Assembly (NCBI RefSeq): GCF_037026715.1
Contig: NZ_JBANCG010000002.1
Coordinates: 186,001-250,000, forward strand
Length of the DNA: 64,000 nt
Source of the DNA: Breoghania sp037026715
GTDB taxonomy: Bacteria; Pseudomonadota; Alphaproteobacteria; Rhizobiales; Stappiaceae
Reading direction: 5' to 3'
Shown piece by piece: positions 34,563-43,193 of this stretch; the first letter of the stretch is position 1; every line of letters begins with the position of its first letter. The position numbers were made by a program, and so were the translations under genes. Under the pieces are notes generated by a model that did no database searches, was not told the origin of the DNA, and saw only the letters and a list, made by a program, of their open reading frames with translations.

Positions 34563-35678
34563 TCACCCTCGGGTTTCAGGCCGGCCATTCTTCTTACCCT
34601 CCTGTTCGTATGCCTGAGCGTCTTGGTGGAAAACGGCGGTCGCAAGGCGCCAGACCTTGCCGGCCGCTGCGACGACCCGGTCCAGCGTTGCGTAAGGGCG
34701 CGTCACGCGCACCTTCGTGTGCAGCGGAAAGGTGCCGCCGTCCTCGATGGTGATTCTCGCCAGCTGGTTGCGCTGGGTGGGCTGAAAGGTGTTCTGGAAC
34801 TCGTCCGGCAGCTTGTCGGTCACCTGGAGAACCTCCACGACCCGCCCGCCGAGCGTCTGCTGGCCGGAACTCAGCGTCACCGCCTCGCCGACCTCCACCG
34901 GAAACAGATGATGAGACGGCAGGTAGGCGAGAACGTACCGGGGCCCCGTATAGAGGCTAAGGATCTTGTCTCCCGTCAGGAAGACATCGCCACGCGCGGG
35001 GAGCACGCTGTCGATGGTGCCGCCGACAGGGGCCCGCAGCACGCCGTGATCGTAGAGCCGGTTGAGATCGGCGAAGGCCTCGCGCACCCGCTCGATCGCC
35101 GGTCGCAGTGCTTCCTCCGTCGCCGGATGACCAGCGATTTGCGCCTCCAGCCGGATCAGCATTTCCTCAGCGCTGTTGCTTTCCGTAAGGGCTTCGAGCA
35201 CGCGGTCGGCGGAGGCGAGGCCCTTCCCGGCAAGCTGCTTGATGTTCGTTTTCACCTCGCGGGCTTCCTGCACACGTATCCGGGCGATGGGCAGGAGGTC
35301 TTGCGCGACGCGCAATTCCTGCTGCTTGGCCAGTGCTTCGCGGGTCAGTTCGGCGATCCTGAGCGAAAGCTGGGCGAGGCGTTCGGAAATTTCCACGGAG
35401 GAGACCACGCCCAGCATGTCGCCTTCGTGCACGCTCTGGCCGATCCTGAGCGGCATCTCGTCGAGCCGGCCGACATATTGGGCCTCGATGTCGATGCGTT
35501 CCTGCAGCACGAGGCCCGGCGCGCGCAGCATCACCTGGTCGCCCCAGGCGTAATCGAGGATGCCGACCCCCATCGCCACCAGCATCAACAGGTAGACCCA
35601 CCGTCCGAGGGACCGTTTGCTCGTTCGCCGTTCGTTGACATGGGTATCGATGCGCTGGCGCGAACGGAGTTTGCGCAT
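34563..35678 (-). CDS. HlyD-like membrane fusion protein paired with a glycosyltransferase
   Basis: A 371-aa inner-membrane protein: basic N-terminus, one TM helix (WVYLLMLVAMGVGILDYAWG), a lipoyl-like half (LDEMPLRIGQSVHEGDMLGVVSSVE), a long coiled-coil hairpin (about residues 100-205) and the return half APVGGTIDSVLPARGDVFLTGDKIL, then a beta-barrel. This is HlyD architecture as in Alg44-type partners of exopolysaccharide synthases. It starts 2 bp after the GT2 stop. The frame stays open to 36590, but that part is a shadow of the GT2 gene. Likely role: carry the nascent polymer through the periplasm. Confidence 0.85.
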   Translation of the reverse strand: MRKLRSRQRIDTHVNERRTSKRSLGRWVYLLMLVAMGVGILDYAWGDQVMLRAPGLVLQERIDIEAQYVGRLDEMPLRIGQSVHEGDMLGVVSSVEISERLAQLSLRIAELTREALAKQQELRVAQDLLPIARIRVQEAREVKTNIKQLAGKGLASADRVLEALTESNSAEEMLIRLEAQIAGHPATEEALRPAIERVREAFADLNRLYDHGVLRAPVGGTIDSVLPARGDVFLTGDKILSLYTGPRYVLAYLPSHHLFPVEVGEAVTLSSGQQTLGGRVVEVLQVTDKLPDEFQNTFQPTQRNQLARITIEDGGTFPLHTKVRVTRPYATLDRVVAAAGKVWRLATAVFHQDAQAYEQEGKKNGRPETRG

Positions 35679-35680
35679 GG

Positions 35681-36943
35681 TCAGTTGCTCCTGATGTCGT
35701 GAACCTTCTGCGGCACGTAGCTGTCCTGGAACGACGAGTGGAACACCCACTCGTCGATGTAGGCGGCAAGCCTGATGAACCGCATGACGAAGCCGTTGAA
35801 GACGCTGAAGCCGAACATGTAGGGGATGAGCCGGAACGCCTTGACGTGCGGCGTCAGCCAGGCCGCGAGCAGAAAGACCGGGAAGTCGATCAGCACCAGA
35901 ACCACCTGCAGCCCGAGCAGGATGACGAAGGCGAAGGCGCCGTAGGTCGCAAACAGCCAGATGATGTAGAAGGGCATGATCGCGGCGGCGAGGATGTTGA
36001 AGATCAGGTATTCGAGGTGATGCAGCACCTCGTTGAGCTTGAAGCGCGGGTGGAACGGATTGAGGTTGAAGCGGTGCTTGCGGAAACGAAGCCGTACGGC
36101 GTCGCGCTCCCAGCGGAAGCGCTGTCGCACAAGGCCCGCGAAGGTATCGGGCACGTCGGTGTAGCAGACGGAATCGATGCGGAAGCCGATCTTCCAGCCG
36201 CGCGCGCGAAGCCGCATGGTGACGTCGAGATCCTCGCCGCCGCCCGCATCGCAGCCGCCGACGCTGTCGAGCGCCGTCTTGCGAAAGGCCGAATAGCCGC
36301 CCGAGGAACAGATCACCTGATCGATGGCGAGTGCGCCCTGCTTTCCCAGCGCGATGGTGATCATGTATTCGATCGCCTGCATCGTGGCGATCAGGCCGGA
36401 TGCAGCGTTGCGAACCTGGATGTTGCCGGCGACCGAGCCGACGGCGGGGTCCTCGAACGGCTCCACGATCCGGCGGAAGGCGTCGCGGTCGAGCGAGCAG
36501 TCGCAGTCGATGTTGATGAGAATGTCGCCGGTCGCCATGCGCTGGCAGATGTTGAAGCCGGCCGACTTGCCGCCCCTGAGGTCGCTCCACAGCGCCCGGT
36601 CGATCTCGCCGGCCTCCAGAAGCTCGCGCAGCACCTTTTCCATGCCATCGGTGGAGCCGTCTGAAAAGACCACGATCTCGTCGGGCGGACGGGACTGTTC
36701 GCGCATGGACGCGATACAGCGGCGCACCGAATCCCGCTCGTTGTGGCCCGCCAGAATGACCGAGACCTTGTGCCGGAATGCGGCTTCCAGCGGCCGCTTC
36801 GGCGGACGTGGCGAGAGGATCGCCAGCAGGAACAGCCCGAAGTAGCGCGGCACCTCGAACACGATGACGACTGCCGTCAGCACCATGAGGCTGTCGAAGC
36901 TCTGCGCGGTGATGTAGCTGAGGGCGTCGCCGAGACCGGTCAT
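35681..36943 (-). CDS. processive family-2 membrane glycosyltransferase
   Basis: A 420-aa synthase of the cellulose/hyaluronan/poly-GlcNAc/NodC type: N-terminal TM (residues 18-43), GT-A catalytic core and three C-terminal TM segments. The catalytic set is intact: D95 in SDGSTDG, D146-C-D148, the general base in GGGEDLD (E237-D238) and Q274-RFR-W as QxxRW, which marks processive polymerases. It should add sugars from a nucleotide donor at the inner face and extrude the chain. The polymer identity cannot be read from the sequence. Its ATG overlaps the stop of the receiver protein gene (ATGA), tying synthase level to the regulator. Confidence 0.9.
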   Translation of the reverse strand: MTGLGDALSYITAQSFDSLMVLTAVVIVFEVPRYFGLFLLAILSPRPPKRPLEAAFRHKVSVILAGHNERDSVRRCIASMREQSRPPDEIVVFSDGSTDGMEKVLRELLEAGEIDRALWSDLRGGKSAGFNICQRMATGDILINIDCDCSLDRDAFRRIVEPFEDPAVGSVAGNIQVRNAASGLIATMQAIEYMITIALGKQGALAIDQVICSSGGYSAFRKTALDSVGGCDAGGGEDLDVTMRLRARGWKIGFRIDSVCYTDVPDTFAGLVRQRFRWERDAVRLRFRKHRFNLNPFHPRFKLNEVLHHLEYLIFNILAAAIMPFYIIWLFATYGAFAFVILLGLQVVLVLIDFPVFLLAAWLTPHVKAFRLIPYMFGFSVFNGFVMRFIRLAAYIDEWVFHSSFQDSYVPQKVHDIRSN

Positions 36944-38826
36944 CCGAACAGCTCGCTCGGTCCGAACACGGAGAAGCGCGGCGCCAGATCGATCTTCAGG
37001 CTCGATTGCGCCACCTCGTCATAGGTCTCGACGTTGGCCTGGAAATTCTCCGCCGACATGCGGTCGATCAGCAGATAGTCGAAATCCGTGCCCTGGTGAA
37101 TGATCACGGCCTCGCCGAAATAGTTCCTGAGGTTCTCGGCAAGCTGCTTGCGCGAAAGCTCCACGAGCCGTGGTCCATGCTCGGAAAGCTGGAGCCGGCG
37201 TTGCGGATAGCCGACCGCCACGAGGCAGAAGGGGCGGGCCGCCTCGGTGTAGCTGCGCGCCGCCTTGTTGAGGGCAATCACCAGATCGAGCGGCAGATCC
37301 GCGAACTTAAGCTGGCTCTGCACCGCGCCCGTGACGATAAAGCCTTCCTCCACGAAGGCCCGGCCCTTTTCCGTCAGCGCATGGCTGAAGACGTCGTGCG
37401 TCGCGATCACGTCGCCGTCGGTGTGCGCGCCGCAATCGAGACACTTGAAGCCGACGGCCGTGTCGGATGAGGTGGCGCCGCAATCGAGGCAGGTGACCAC
37501 GGTTCCCGGCTTGTCGTAGTCCACCCCGAAGTGGCGCAACTCGCGCGCGCATTTCGGGCAGACGAGGTCCGAGCCCTGTTTGAAATCGTGCAAGGGGCCC
37601 TGATAGGCGCACTTGAAGTGATGGATGATCGCCGTCTCCTCCAGATGCGGCGAGCGGCATTCGAAACATTCCTCGCGCACGTTGAGGCGGACGGAGCTGC
37701 AGGCCGGGCACCCGTGCAGCCGGTCGACGAAGGATTTCTCCAGCAACCCGTCGGTGATCAGCCGACCCGTCAGCCCCGTCACCTCGCTTTCCTCGAGCGC
37801 GATATTGTAGGAAAAGCCGAGCGGGCTTGCTCCGGTGAATTCCGGCAACAGCTTGCGGGCGCGCACATAAAGCCCCGCCAGCAGCTTGTCGGCGGGCTCG
37901 CTCGACTGGCGGATCTCCAGGTGAACGGAGGCGCGCGCCTCCGCGAATTCGCGCACGACGTCCTGGACGATGCGCTCGGCCGACCCGCGCGGGATCTTCG
38001 GCAGGCAGACGTCCGCCTTGTGGCCGAGGTGCCCGGTCTCGTCGATGATCGGCAGCAGGTAGAGGTCGCCGACCGTCCACAAGTGGCCGAGATCCGACGC
38101 CGTTGCCGGTTCCGTGACCACCACCATGTCGTAGTCGCCGCCGGTTGCCATGTGCCTGCGCGCGTCCATGGAAAATCCGGCAGGGCCGATGTCCTGCGGC
38201 CAGAAAAGCGGGCTGTTGTCCGCATAGCCCAACGGCCGTGCACGCAGGGAAACGACCCGGTGCGCCTCGGTCGCCTCCGCGTCCCCGTTCTGTTGAGCGG
38301 GCCCTCCGGTTGCCGGCGCGCCCGCCTTCGGGGCGTCTGTCCGGTCCGGGACACGCGCCCGCCCGCCGCGGCCCTGGCCCGCAGGTCGCGCGCCATCCGC
38401 CGCCGCACCCGTTCCGAGCGTTTCCATGAAGTCGAGCAGTTCGTCGAAGTCGAAGGGCTTGGCGAAGACCCGGACGAAGGCATCGCGGACATTGCCATCG
38501 GCGTGGAAGCCGTCGGGGTCGGCGGTCATGGCGATGAAGACGGGCTGGTTGTCGGTTGCGTGCTCGTCGAGGAAGCGCGCCACCACCTCGGCGCCGGAAA
38601 GGCCCGGCAGGTGATAGTCCATGAGCGCGAGGTCGAACGGCTCCTCCAGCAGCATCTTCAGCGCCGCCTTGCCGTCATGGGCGATGTGGACCTCATGGCC
38701 CTTGGTCGACAGGACGAGTTTCAGGATGTCCTGCGTGACTGGCGAGTCCTCGGTGATAAGGATTCGTTTTGTCTGCGTCTGCCGTCCCGGAGAATCTGGC
38801 CGAGAGGAATGAGAGTTGACGGACAT
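36940..38826 (-). CDS. receiver fused to a large zinc-ribbon output region (TackOD1-like)
   Basis: A 628-aa protein. Residues 20-138 are a receiver with acidic ED, acceptor D70 in LALMDYHLPGLSG and Lys in VFAKPFDF. A Pro/Gly/Ala-rich linker (about 138-190) follows. The C-terminal 430 residues hold a central Cys cluster: C373-PA-C376, C387-FE-C390, C406, C423-PK-C426, C446-LD-C449 and C462-LD-C465, i.e. several zinc ribbons between two alpha/beta regions. I place this closest to the TackOD1 output domain described in receiver proteins of Thaumarchaeota and some bacteria; that is from memory. It is the first gene of the GT2-HlyD-HPt operon and probably gates polymer synthesis. The start at 38826 fits; the frame opens 12 codons earlier. 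Confidence 0.8.
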   Translation of the reverse strand: MSVNSHSSRPDSPGRQTQTKRILITEDSPVTQDILKLVLSTKGHEVHIAHDGKAALKMLLEEPFDLALMDYHLPGLSGAEVVARFLDEHATDNQPVFIAMTADPDGFHADGNVRDAFVRVFAKPFDFDELLDFMETLGTGAAADGARPAGQGRGGRARVPDRTDAPKAGAPATGGPAQQNGDAEATEAHRVVSLRARPLGYADNSPLFWPQDIGPAGFSMDARRHMATGGDYDMVVVTEPATASDLGHLWTVGDLYLLPIIDETGHLGHKADVCLPKIPRGSAERIVQDVVREFAEARASVHLEIRQSSEPADKLLAGLYVRARKLLPEFTGASPLGFSYNIALEESEVTGLTGRLITDGLLEKSFVDRLHGCPACSSVRLNVREECFECRSPHLEETAIIHHFKCAYQGPLHDFKQGSDLVCPKCARELRHFGVDYDKPGTVVTCLDCGATSSDTAVGFKCLDCGAHTDGDVIATHDVFSHALTEKGRAFVEEGFIVTGAVQSQLKFADLPLDLVIALNKAARSYTEAARPFCLVAVGYPQRRLQLSEHGPRLVELSRKQLAENLRNYFGEAVIIHQGTDFDYLLIDRMSAENFQANVETYDEVAQSSLKIDLAPRFSVFGPSELFG

Positions 38827-39189
38827 GGCCCCAGTGCCCCGATCGAATGCTATAGAATTCAAAAATTCGTCCGTATAAATAGATTTATTGAGTTAATCTA
38901 CCGTTTCCGCAGCGTAATATATAGTCGTATGTCTGAATACGTATCAATAAATACTGATAATAATTTACAATATTGAAGAATAAACTTGTAAAATATGCGT
39001 ATTGTATATTTTTATTAGAATGTAGGTAAGAGCGCTTTATATGCATGAGCCGGGTGCAGTCGGCGCGGGCAGGCGCTTCCCGTTGGCCGGAACGGGGGCT
39101 GCCGGACAAGCGCTCTGGTGGGGATCGCGGCGGGTGTGCTATTGGCCGGAGAGGCTTCGGCGGGCGGCCGGGCGCTTTTGGAGCGGAAT
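38827..39189. promoter_or_regulatory. AT-rich intergenic island 3
   Basis: The divergent gap between the polysaccharide operon and the amidotransferase. Bases 38850-39045 are very AT-rich (TATA- and AATAAT-like words throughout), the strongest compositional break in the window. It is the expected promoter region of the receiver-GT2 operon and resembles the AT-rich islands in front of the two kinase genes. Confidence 0.5.
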
Positions 39190-39897
39190 ATGACGGACGT
39201 GAGCAAGAAGACCATCGGTATCCTCCAGCCCGGGCACGCGCCCGAGGAGGTTCGCAGCACCCTTGGCGATTACGACCAGTGCTTCCGCACGTTGCTCGGC
39301 GAGGATGCGTTTGCCTATCGCAGCTGGGATGTGGAAGGCGGGGTGCTGCCGGATGATGTGCACGCGGCGGATGGCTGGCTGATCACTGGTTCGCGCCACG
39401 GCGCCTACGAGGATCATTCCTGGCGCGATCCGCTGGAGGCGTTCATTCGCGCGGTACATGGCGCCGGCCTGCCTCTCGTCGGCATCTGCTTCGGTCACCA
39501 GATCATTGCCCGGGCGCTCGGCGGCGAGGTGAAGAAGGCGGAAACCGGCTGGATCGCTGGGCCGCAGACCTATCGTGGGCCGGGTGACACGCGTTTCACG
39601 GTCAATGCCTGGCACCAGGATCAGGTCACACGGGTGCCGGAGGGGCTGGAGGTGTTCGCAAGCGGCGAGAATTGTCCCGTTGCGGGGCTGTTCCAGCAGG
39701 GCCGGATCCTCACCTTCCAGCCGCATCCCGAATTCGACGCACCCTACACCGCCCGGCTTCTGGAGGAACGCGGCGGAGCTCTGCCCGAAGCGCTTCGAAC
39801 CGCCATCCCCCGGCGCCTGCGCGACACCTCCCTCGATCGTCTTTACATCGCCGAGCTGATGCGCGCCTTCCTGAGGGACCCGTCCTTCCGGGTATGA
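39190..39897 (+). CDS. class I glutamine amidotransferase (GMP synthase-like)
   Basis: A 235-aa amidotransferase-fold protein. The nucleophile elbow is PLVGICFGHQIIARALGG with the catalytic Cys, and the His-Glu of the triad are in LTFQPHPEFD. It has no synthetase domain, so it belongs to the stand-alone GATase group often acting on gamma-glutamyl compounds or of unknown role. The ATG at 39190 follows a GGAGCGGA ribosome site; the frame extends to 39118 without support. It is convergent with the hpaR-like gene. Confidence 0.85.
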   Translation: MTDVSKKTIGILQPGHAPEEVRSTLGDYDQCFRTLLGEDAFAYRSWDVEGGVLPDDVHAADGWLITGSRHGAYEDHSWRDPLEAFIRAVHGAGLPLVGICFGHQIIARALGGEVKKAETGWIAGPQTYRGPGDTRFTVNAWHQDQVTRVPEGLEVFASGENCPVAGLFQQGRILTFQPHPEFDAPYTARLLEERGGALPEALRTAIPRRLRDTSLDRLYIAELMRAFLRDPSFRV

Positions 39898-39946
39898 CAT
39901 CCGCCCGCACATGGCTGCGTCACGGTATCCGGTTTCGGCTGCGCGT

Positions 39947-40396
39947 CTATTCCCGGGGACCGCTGCCGCGCAATTCCTCCAGAAGGTCGAGCAGTTCCGC
40001 GACCTTCTTCTCGCCGAAGCGCTGCTCAAGACGCGTCATGATCGCGTTGCTTTCATCCGCGTGCCTGGCGATCAGCGCACGCCCGGCCTCCGTCAATTCC
40101 ACGATCGACTTGCGGCGGTCGTGGTCGTCCGTGCGCCGCGCCAGATAGCCGTCCTTTTCCATCGCAAAGAGAATGCGGGTCAGGCTCGGCAGCAGCAGGC
40201 AGGCCGCGTCGGCGATCGCCGTCTGCTCCACCGGCCCCATCTCGTCCAGAACGCGCAGCACCCGCCATTTCTGCTCGCTGATGCTGCTTTTCGCCAGCAT
40301 CTCGCGGATCGGTCCCATCACCGTCTCGCGGGCGCGCAACAGCGCGATGGGCAGGGAGCGGGCGGTCTTGCGAAGGGGCGGCGGCGTTTCGGTCAT
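39947..40396 (-). CDS. hpaR: MarR-family regulator, HpaR-like
   Basis: A 149-aa winged-helix regulator with KTARSLPIALLRARETVMGPIREMLAKSSISEQKWRVLRVLDEMGPVEQTAIADAACLLLPSLTRILFAMEKDGYLARRTDDHDRRKSIVELTEAGRALI, which contains the MarR recognition helix and the DxRR wing. The SISEQKWRVLR and LPSLTRIL words are typical of HpaR, repressor of homoprotocatechuate catabolism. It is divergent from hpaE, 107 bp apart, with a TTGTTAACAA palindrome between. The start at 40396 gives the usual length; a GTG/ATG further upstream (40465) is possible. Confidence 0.87.
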   Translation of the reverse strand: MTETPPPLRKTARSLPIALLRARETVMGPIREMLAKSSISEQKWRVLRVLDEMGPVEQTAIADAACLLLPSLTRILFAMEKDGYLARRTDDHDRRKSIVELTEAGRALIARHADESNAIMTRLEQRFGEKKVAELLDLLEELRGSGPRE

Positions 40397-40450
40397 TTCC
40401 AAGCAATCTCCCGAAACGGGCTTTTTCACAAGGCTCGACTTTTGTCCCGA

Positions 40451-40478
40451 TTGACATTTGCACACAAATTGTTAACAA
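40451..40478. promoter_or_regulatory. candidate hpaE promoter and HpaR operator
   Basis: A TTGACA hexamer at 40451-40456 is followed at 40469-40478 by the perfect palindrome TTGTTAACAA, where the -10 region would lie. A MarR-type dimer bound there would block polymerase. The -10 hexamer itself is not clear. Confidence 0.45.
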
Positions 40479-40503
40479 AGCAATTAAGTAGGGAGGACAC
40501 GAG

Positions 40504-42021
40504 ATGAGCGATCTGGCGACCCACGAAACCCGCCTGGCGGGCTATCTGGCACGCTTTCAAAAGGACGGCATCGCGAACCTGATCGCGGGCCGCGACATCG
40601 CGGGCGAAACCGTTTTCGAGACGCGTTCGCCCGTCGACGACAGCGCGATCTGTACGGTGGCCGATGGCGGAGCGGCCGGTATCGATGCTGCTGCGGCGGC
40701 TGCAAAGGCGGCCTTCGCCGATTGGGCGGCAACGAGTGGGGCGGAGCGCAAGAAGATCCTTCATCGCATCGCCGACCTGATCGTGGAACGCGCCGACGAG
40801 ATCGCGCTTTGCGAATGCTGGGACACCGGCCAGGCCTACCGCTTCATGTCCAAGGCGGCGCTACGCGGTGCGGAGAACTTCCGCTACTACGCCGATCTGG
40901 CACCCGGCGCGCGCGACGGCCAGTCCCTGCCGAGCCCGGCCCACCTCAACATCACCGGCCGGGTGCCCATCGGCCCTGTCGGCGTCATCACGCCGTGGAA
41001 CACGCCCTTCATGCTGTCGACCTGGAAGATCGCGCCCGCGCTGGCCGCCGGTTGCACCATCGTCCACAAGCCGGCCGAATTCAGTCCCGTGACGGCGCGC
41101 CTTTTGGCAGAGATCGCCCACGAGGCGGGGCTGCCGGCGGGCGTTTGGAACCTCGTCAACGGCCTCGGCGAAACGACAGGCAAGGCGCTGACCGAACATC
41201 CGGACATCAAGGCCATCGCCTTCGTCGGGGAAAGCCGCACCGGCTCGATGATCATGAAGCAGGGGGCGGACACGCTGAAGCGCTGTCATTTCGAGCTTGG
41301 TGGCAAGAACCCGGTCGTGGTCTTCGACGATGCCGATCTGGAGCGCGCGCTCGATGCGGCGATCTTCATGATCTATTCGCTGAACGGCGAGCGCTGCACC
41401 TCGTCCTCGCGGCTTCTGGTGCACGACACGATTGCCGACGAATTCGAGGAAAAGCTCGCCGTGCGCGTCAACCGCATCCGTATCGGCAATCCGCTCGATC
41501 CCGATACCGAACTGGGCCCGCTCATCCACCGCAGCCACTTCGACAAGGTGACCGGCTATTTCGACATCGCCCGCAAGGACGGCGCGACGATCGCGGCCGG
41601 CGGCGAGCCGGTTGCGGGCAGGGGCTGGTACGTGCGCCCGACGCTTTTCACCGGCGCCAGCCAGTCGATGCGCATCGCGCGCGAGGAAATCTTCGGCCCC
41701 GTGCTCACCTCCATCCGGTTCTCGAGCGAAGAAGAGGCGCTGTCGATCGCCAACGACGTTGACTACGGCCTGACCGGCTACATCTGGACCAACGATCTCG
41801 CCCGCGCCTTGCGCTTTTCCGATGCGCTGGAGGCCGGCATGATCTGGGTGAATTCGGAAAACGTCCGTCATCTGCCGACGCCCTTCGGCGGCATGAAGGC
41901 GAGCGGCATCGGTCGCGACGGTGGCCAATGGTCCTTCGATTTCTACATGGAACAGAAGAACATCGCGTTTGCGACCGGGCAGCACAAGATCGCCAGGATG
42001 GGCGCCGGGACGGGCGTTTGA
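40504..42021 (+). CDS. hpaE: 5-carboxymethyl-2-hydroxymuconate semialdehyde dehydrogenase
   Basis: A 505-aa aldehyde dehydrogenase: NAD site around PVGVITPWNTPFMLSTWKIAPALAAGCTIVHKPAEFSP, general base Glu in HFELGGKNPVVVFDDAD, catalytic Cys in SLNGERCTSSSRLL and the LGPLIH and EEIFGPVLT blocks. Length and motifs fit HpaE, which oxidises the ring-cleavage semialdehyde of homoprotocatechuate. The assignment within the large ALDH family rests on neighbours HpaR, FAH and HpaH. The ATG follows a GGGAGG ribosome site. Confidence 0.87.
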   Translation: MSDLATHETRLAGYLARFQKDGIANLIAGRDIAGETVFETRSPVDDSAICTVADGGAAGIDAAAAAAKAAFADWAATSGAERKKILHRIADLIVERADEIALCECWDTGQAYRFMSKAALRGAENFRYYADLAPGARDGQSLPSPAHLNITGRVPIGPVGVITPWNTPFMLSTWKIAPALAAGCTIVHKPAEFSPVTARLLAEIAHEAGLPAGVWNLVNGLGETTGKALTEHPDIKAIAFVGESRTGSMIMKQGADTLKRCHFELGGKNPVVVFDDADLERALDAAIFMIYSLNGERCTSSSRLLVHDTIADEFEEKLAVRVNRIRIGNPLDPDTELGPLIHRSHFDKVTGYFDIARKDGATIAAGGEPVAGRGWYVRPTLFTGASQSMRIAREEIFGPVLTSIRFSSEEEALSIANDVDYGLTGYIWTNDLARALRFSDALEAGMIWVNSENVRHLPTPFGGMKASGIGRDGGQWSFDFYMEQKNIAFATGQHKIARMGAGTGV

Positions 42022-42314
42022 GGGGAGGGGCTTTTCCGCAGGCTTCGCCCACCGCCGGTGTCATCCCCGCGAAGGCGGGGATCCAGTAACCACCGTATCG
42101 AGTTGTCGGGCAAGACTGCGCCGTGCACGGAACAGGCTCCCTCTCCCATGGGGAGAGGGTTGGGGTGAGGGGATCAGCACTCTCGTGGATACGGAAAGCC
42201 CGTCACCCCTCACCCGGCGCATGCGCGCCGACCTCTCCTAACGGGAGAGGTGATTGGGCCGCGGATCGGCATTGATGCAATCCGGCAGAGCCCGGACAAA
42301 CCGAGGAACGCCTC
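42022..42314. repeat. intergenic palindromic repeats (REP-like and a 114-bp element)
   Basis: Two repeat units. At about 42060-42086 lies a short palindrome GTCATCCCCGC-GAAG-GCGGGGATCCA of the kind dispersed between genes in many alphaproteobacteria. At 42139-42252 lies an element of about 114 bp with nested stems (CCCTCTCCCAT / GGGGAGAGGG; GGGGTGAGGGG / CACCCCTCACCC; CGGCGC-ATGC-GCGCCG). A second copy in reverse orientation lies at 60404-60517. Confidence 0.65.
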
Positions 42315-43193
42315 ATGACCGACGACATCCCCCGCATTGCCGCCTTCCGCGCCGCGGGTTCACAGCGCTATGGCCTCGTCGCGGCCGACGGCCTTATCGA
42401 CCTCACGCCCGAATTCGGCGCGCGCTTTGCCGGCCTGAAACAGGTGATTGCGGCCGGCGCGCTGGAGGAGGTGATTGCCGCCGGTTCCGCCCGAAAGCCG
42501 GTCTGGTCGGAAGGCGACGTTGAATTCCTGCCCCCGCTCGCAGATCCGCAAAAGATCATCTGCGTCGGCGTCAACTATCCCGACCGCAACGCCGAGTACA
42601 AGGACGGGCAGGCCGCGCCCGCAAATCCGTCGCTTTTCGTGCGCTTTCCCGGCTCCTTCGTCGGCCACGGGGCGAACCTTATCCGTCCGCCGGAATCCGA
42701 ACAGCTCGACTACGAGGGCGAGATCGCGATCGTCATAGGCAAGGCCGGCCGCCGTATCGCCCGGGACGATGCCTACGACCACATTGCCGCCCTGACGCTC
42801 TGCAACGAAGGCACCATCCGCGACTGGGTGCGCCACGCCAAGTTCAACGTCACGCAAGGCAAGAACTGGGACCGCTCCGGCGCGCTTGGTCCCTGGCTGG
42901 TGCCATTCCGCGAGGCCGCCCAGCTCGACGACGTGGAACTGACCACGCGGGTTAACGGCGAGGTCCGCCAGCACGACCGCACCTCCCGAATGATCCACGA
43001 CTTCCGCGCGATCATCGCCTATGTCTCCACCTTCACGACGCTTCTTCCCGGCGACATCCTCGTCTGCGGCACGCCGACGGGAGCGGGCGCGCGGCTCGAT
43101 CCGCCCGTTTGGCTGAAGCCGGGCGACGTGATCGAGGTGGAGGCCGCGGGTATCGGCATTCTGAAAAACGGGGTGGAGGACGAGACATGCTGA
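42315..43193 (+). CDS. fumarylacetoacetate hydrolase family protein (HpaG-like isomerase/decarboxylase candidate)
   Basis: A 292-aa FAH-superfamily enzyme. The core begins IICVGVNYPDRNAEY and includes QLDYEGEIAIVIGKAGRRI, with the Glu metal ligands, and the LLPGDILVCGTPTGAGARLDPPVWLKPGDVIEVEAAGIGILKN C-terminal block. In a homoprotocatechuate context this would be the 5-oxopent-3-ene-1,2,5-tricarboxylate decarboxylase/isomerase step, but general FAH hydrolases look the same. It overlaps hpaH by 7 bp, supporting a shared pathway. The ring-cleavage dioxygenase HpaD is not seen in the window. Confidence 0.83.
   Translation: MTDDIPRIAAFRAAGSQRYGLVAADGLIDLTPEFGARFAGLKQVIAAGALEEVIAAGSARKPVWSEGDVEFLPPLADPQKIICVGVNYPDRNAEYKDGQAAPANPSLFVRFPGSFVGHGANLIRPPESEQLDYEGEIAIVIGKAGRRIARDDAYDHIAALTLCNEGTIRDWVRHAKFNVTQGKNWDRSGALGPWLVPFREAAQLDDVELTTRVNGEVRQHDRTSRMIHDFRAIIAYVSTFTTLLPGDILVCGTPTGAGARLDPPVWLKPGDVIEVEAAGIGILKNGVEDETC

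Noticed and set aside
36590..38826. Classifying the receiver-zinc-ribbon protein as a c-di-GMP (GGDEF/EAL/PilZ) regulator
   Set aside because: No GGDEF, EAL or PilZ motif (RxxxR...D/NxSxxG) is present; the output region is dominated by Cys pairs.
42022..42314. CRISPR-like repeat array
   Set aside because: The repeats are palindromic and different from each other, with no regular unit-spacer pattern and no cas genes nearby.
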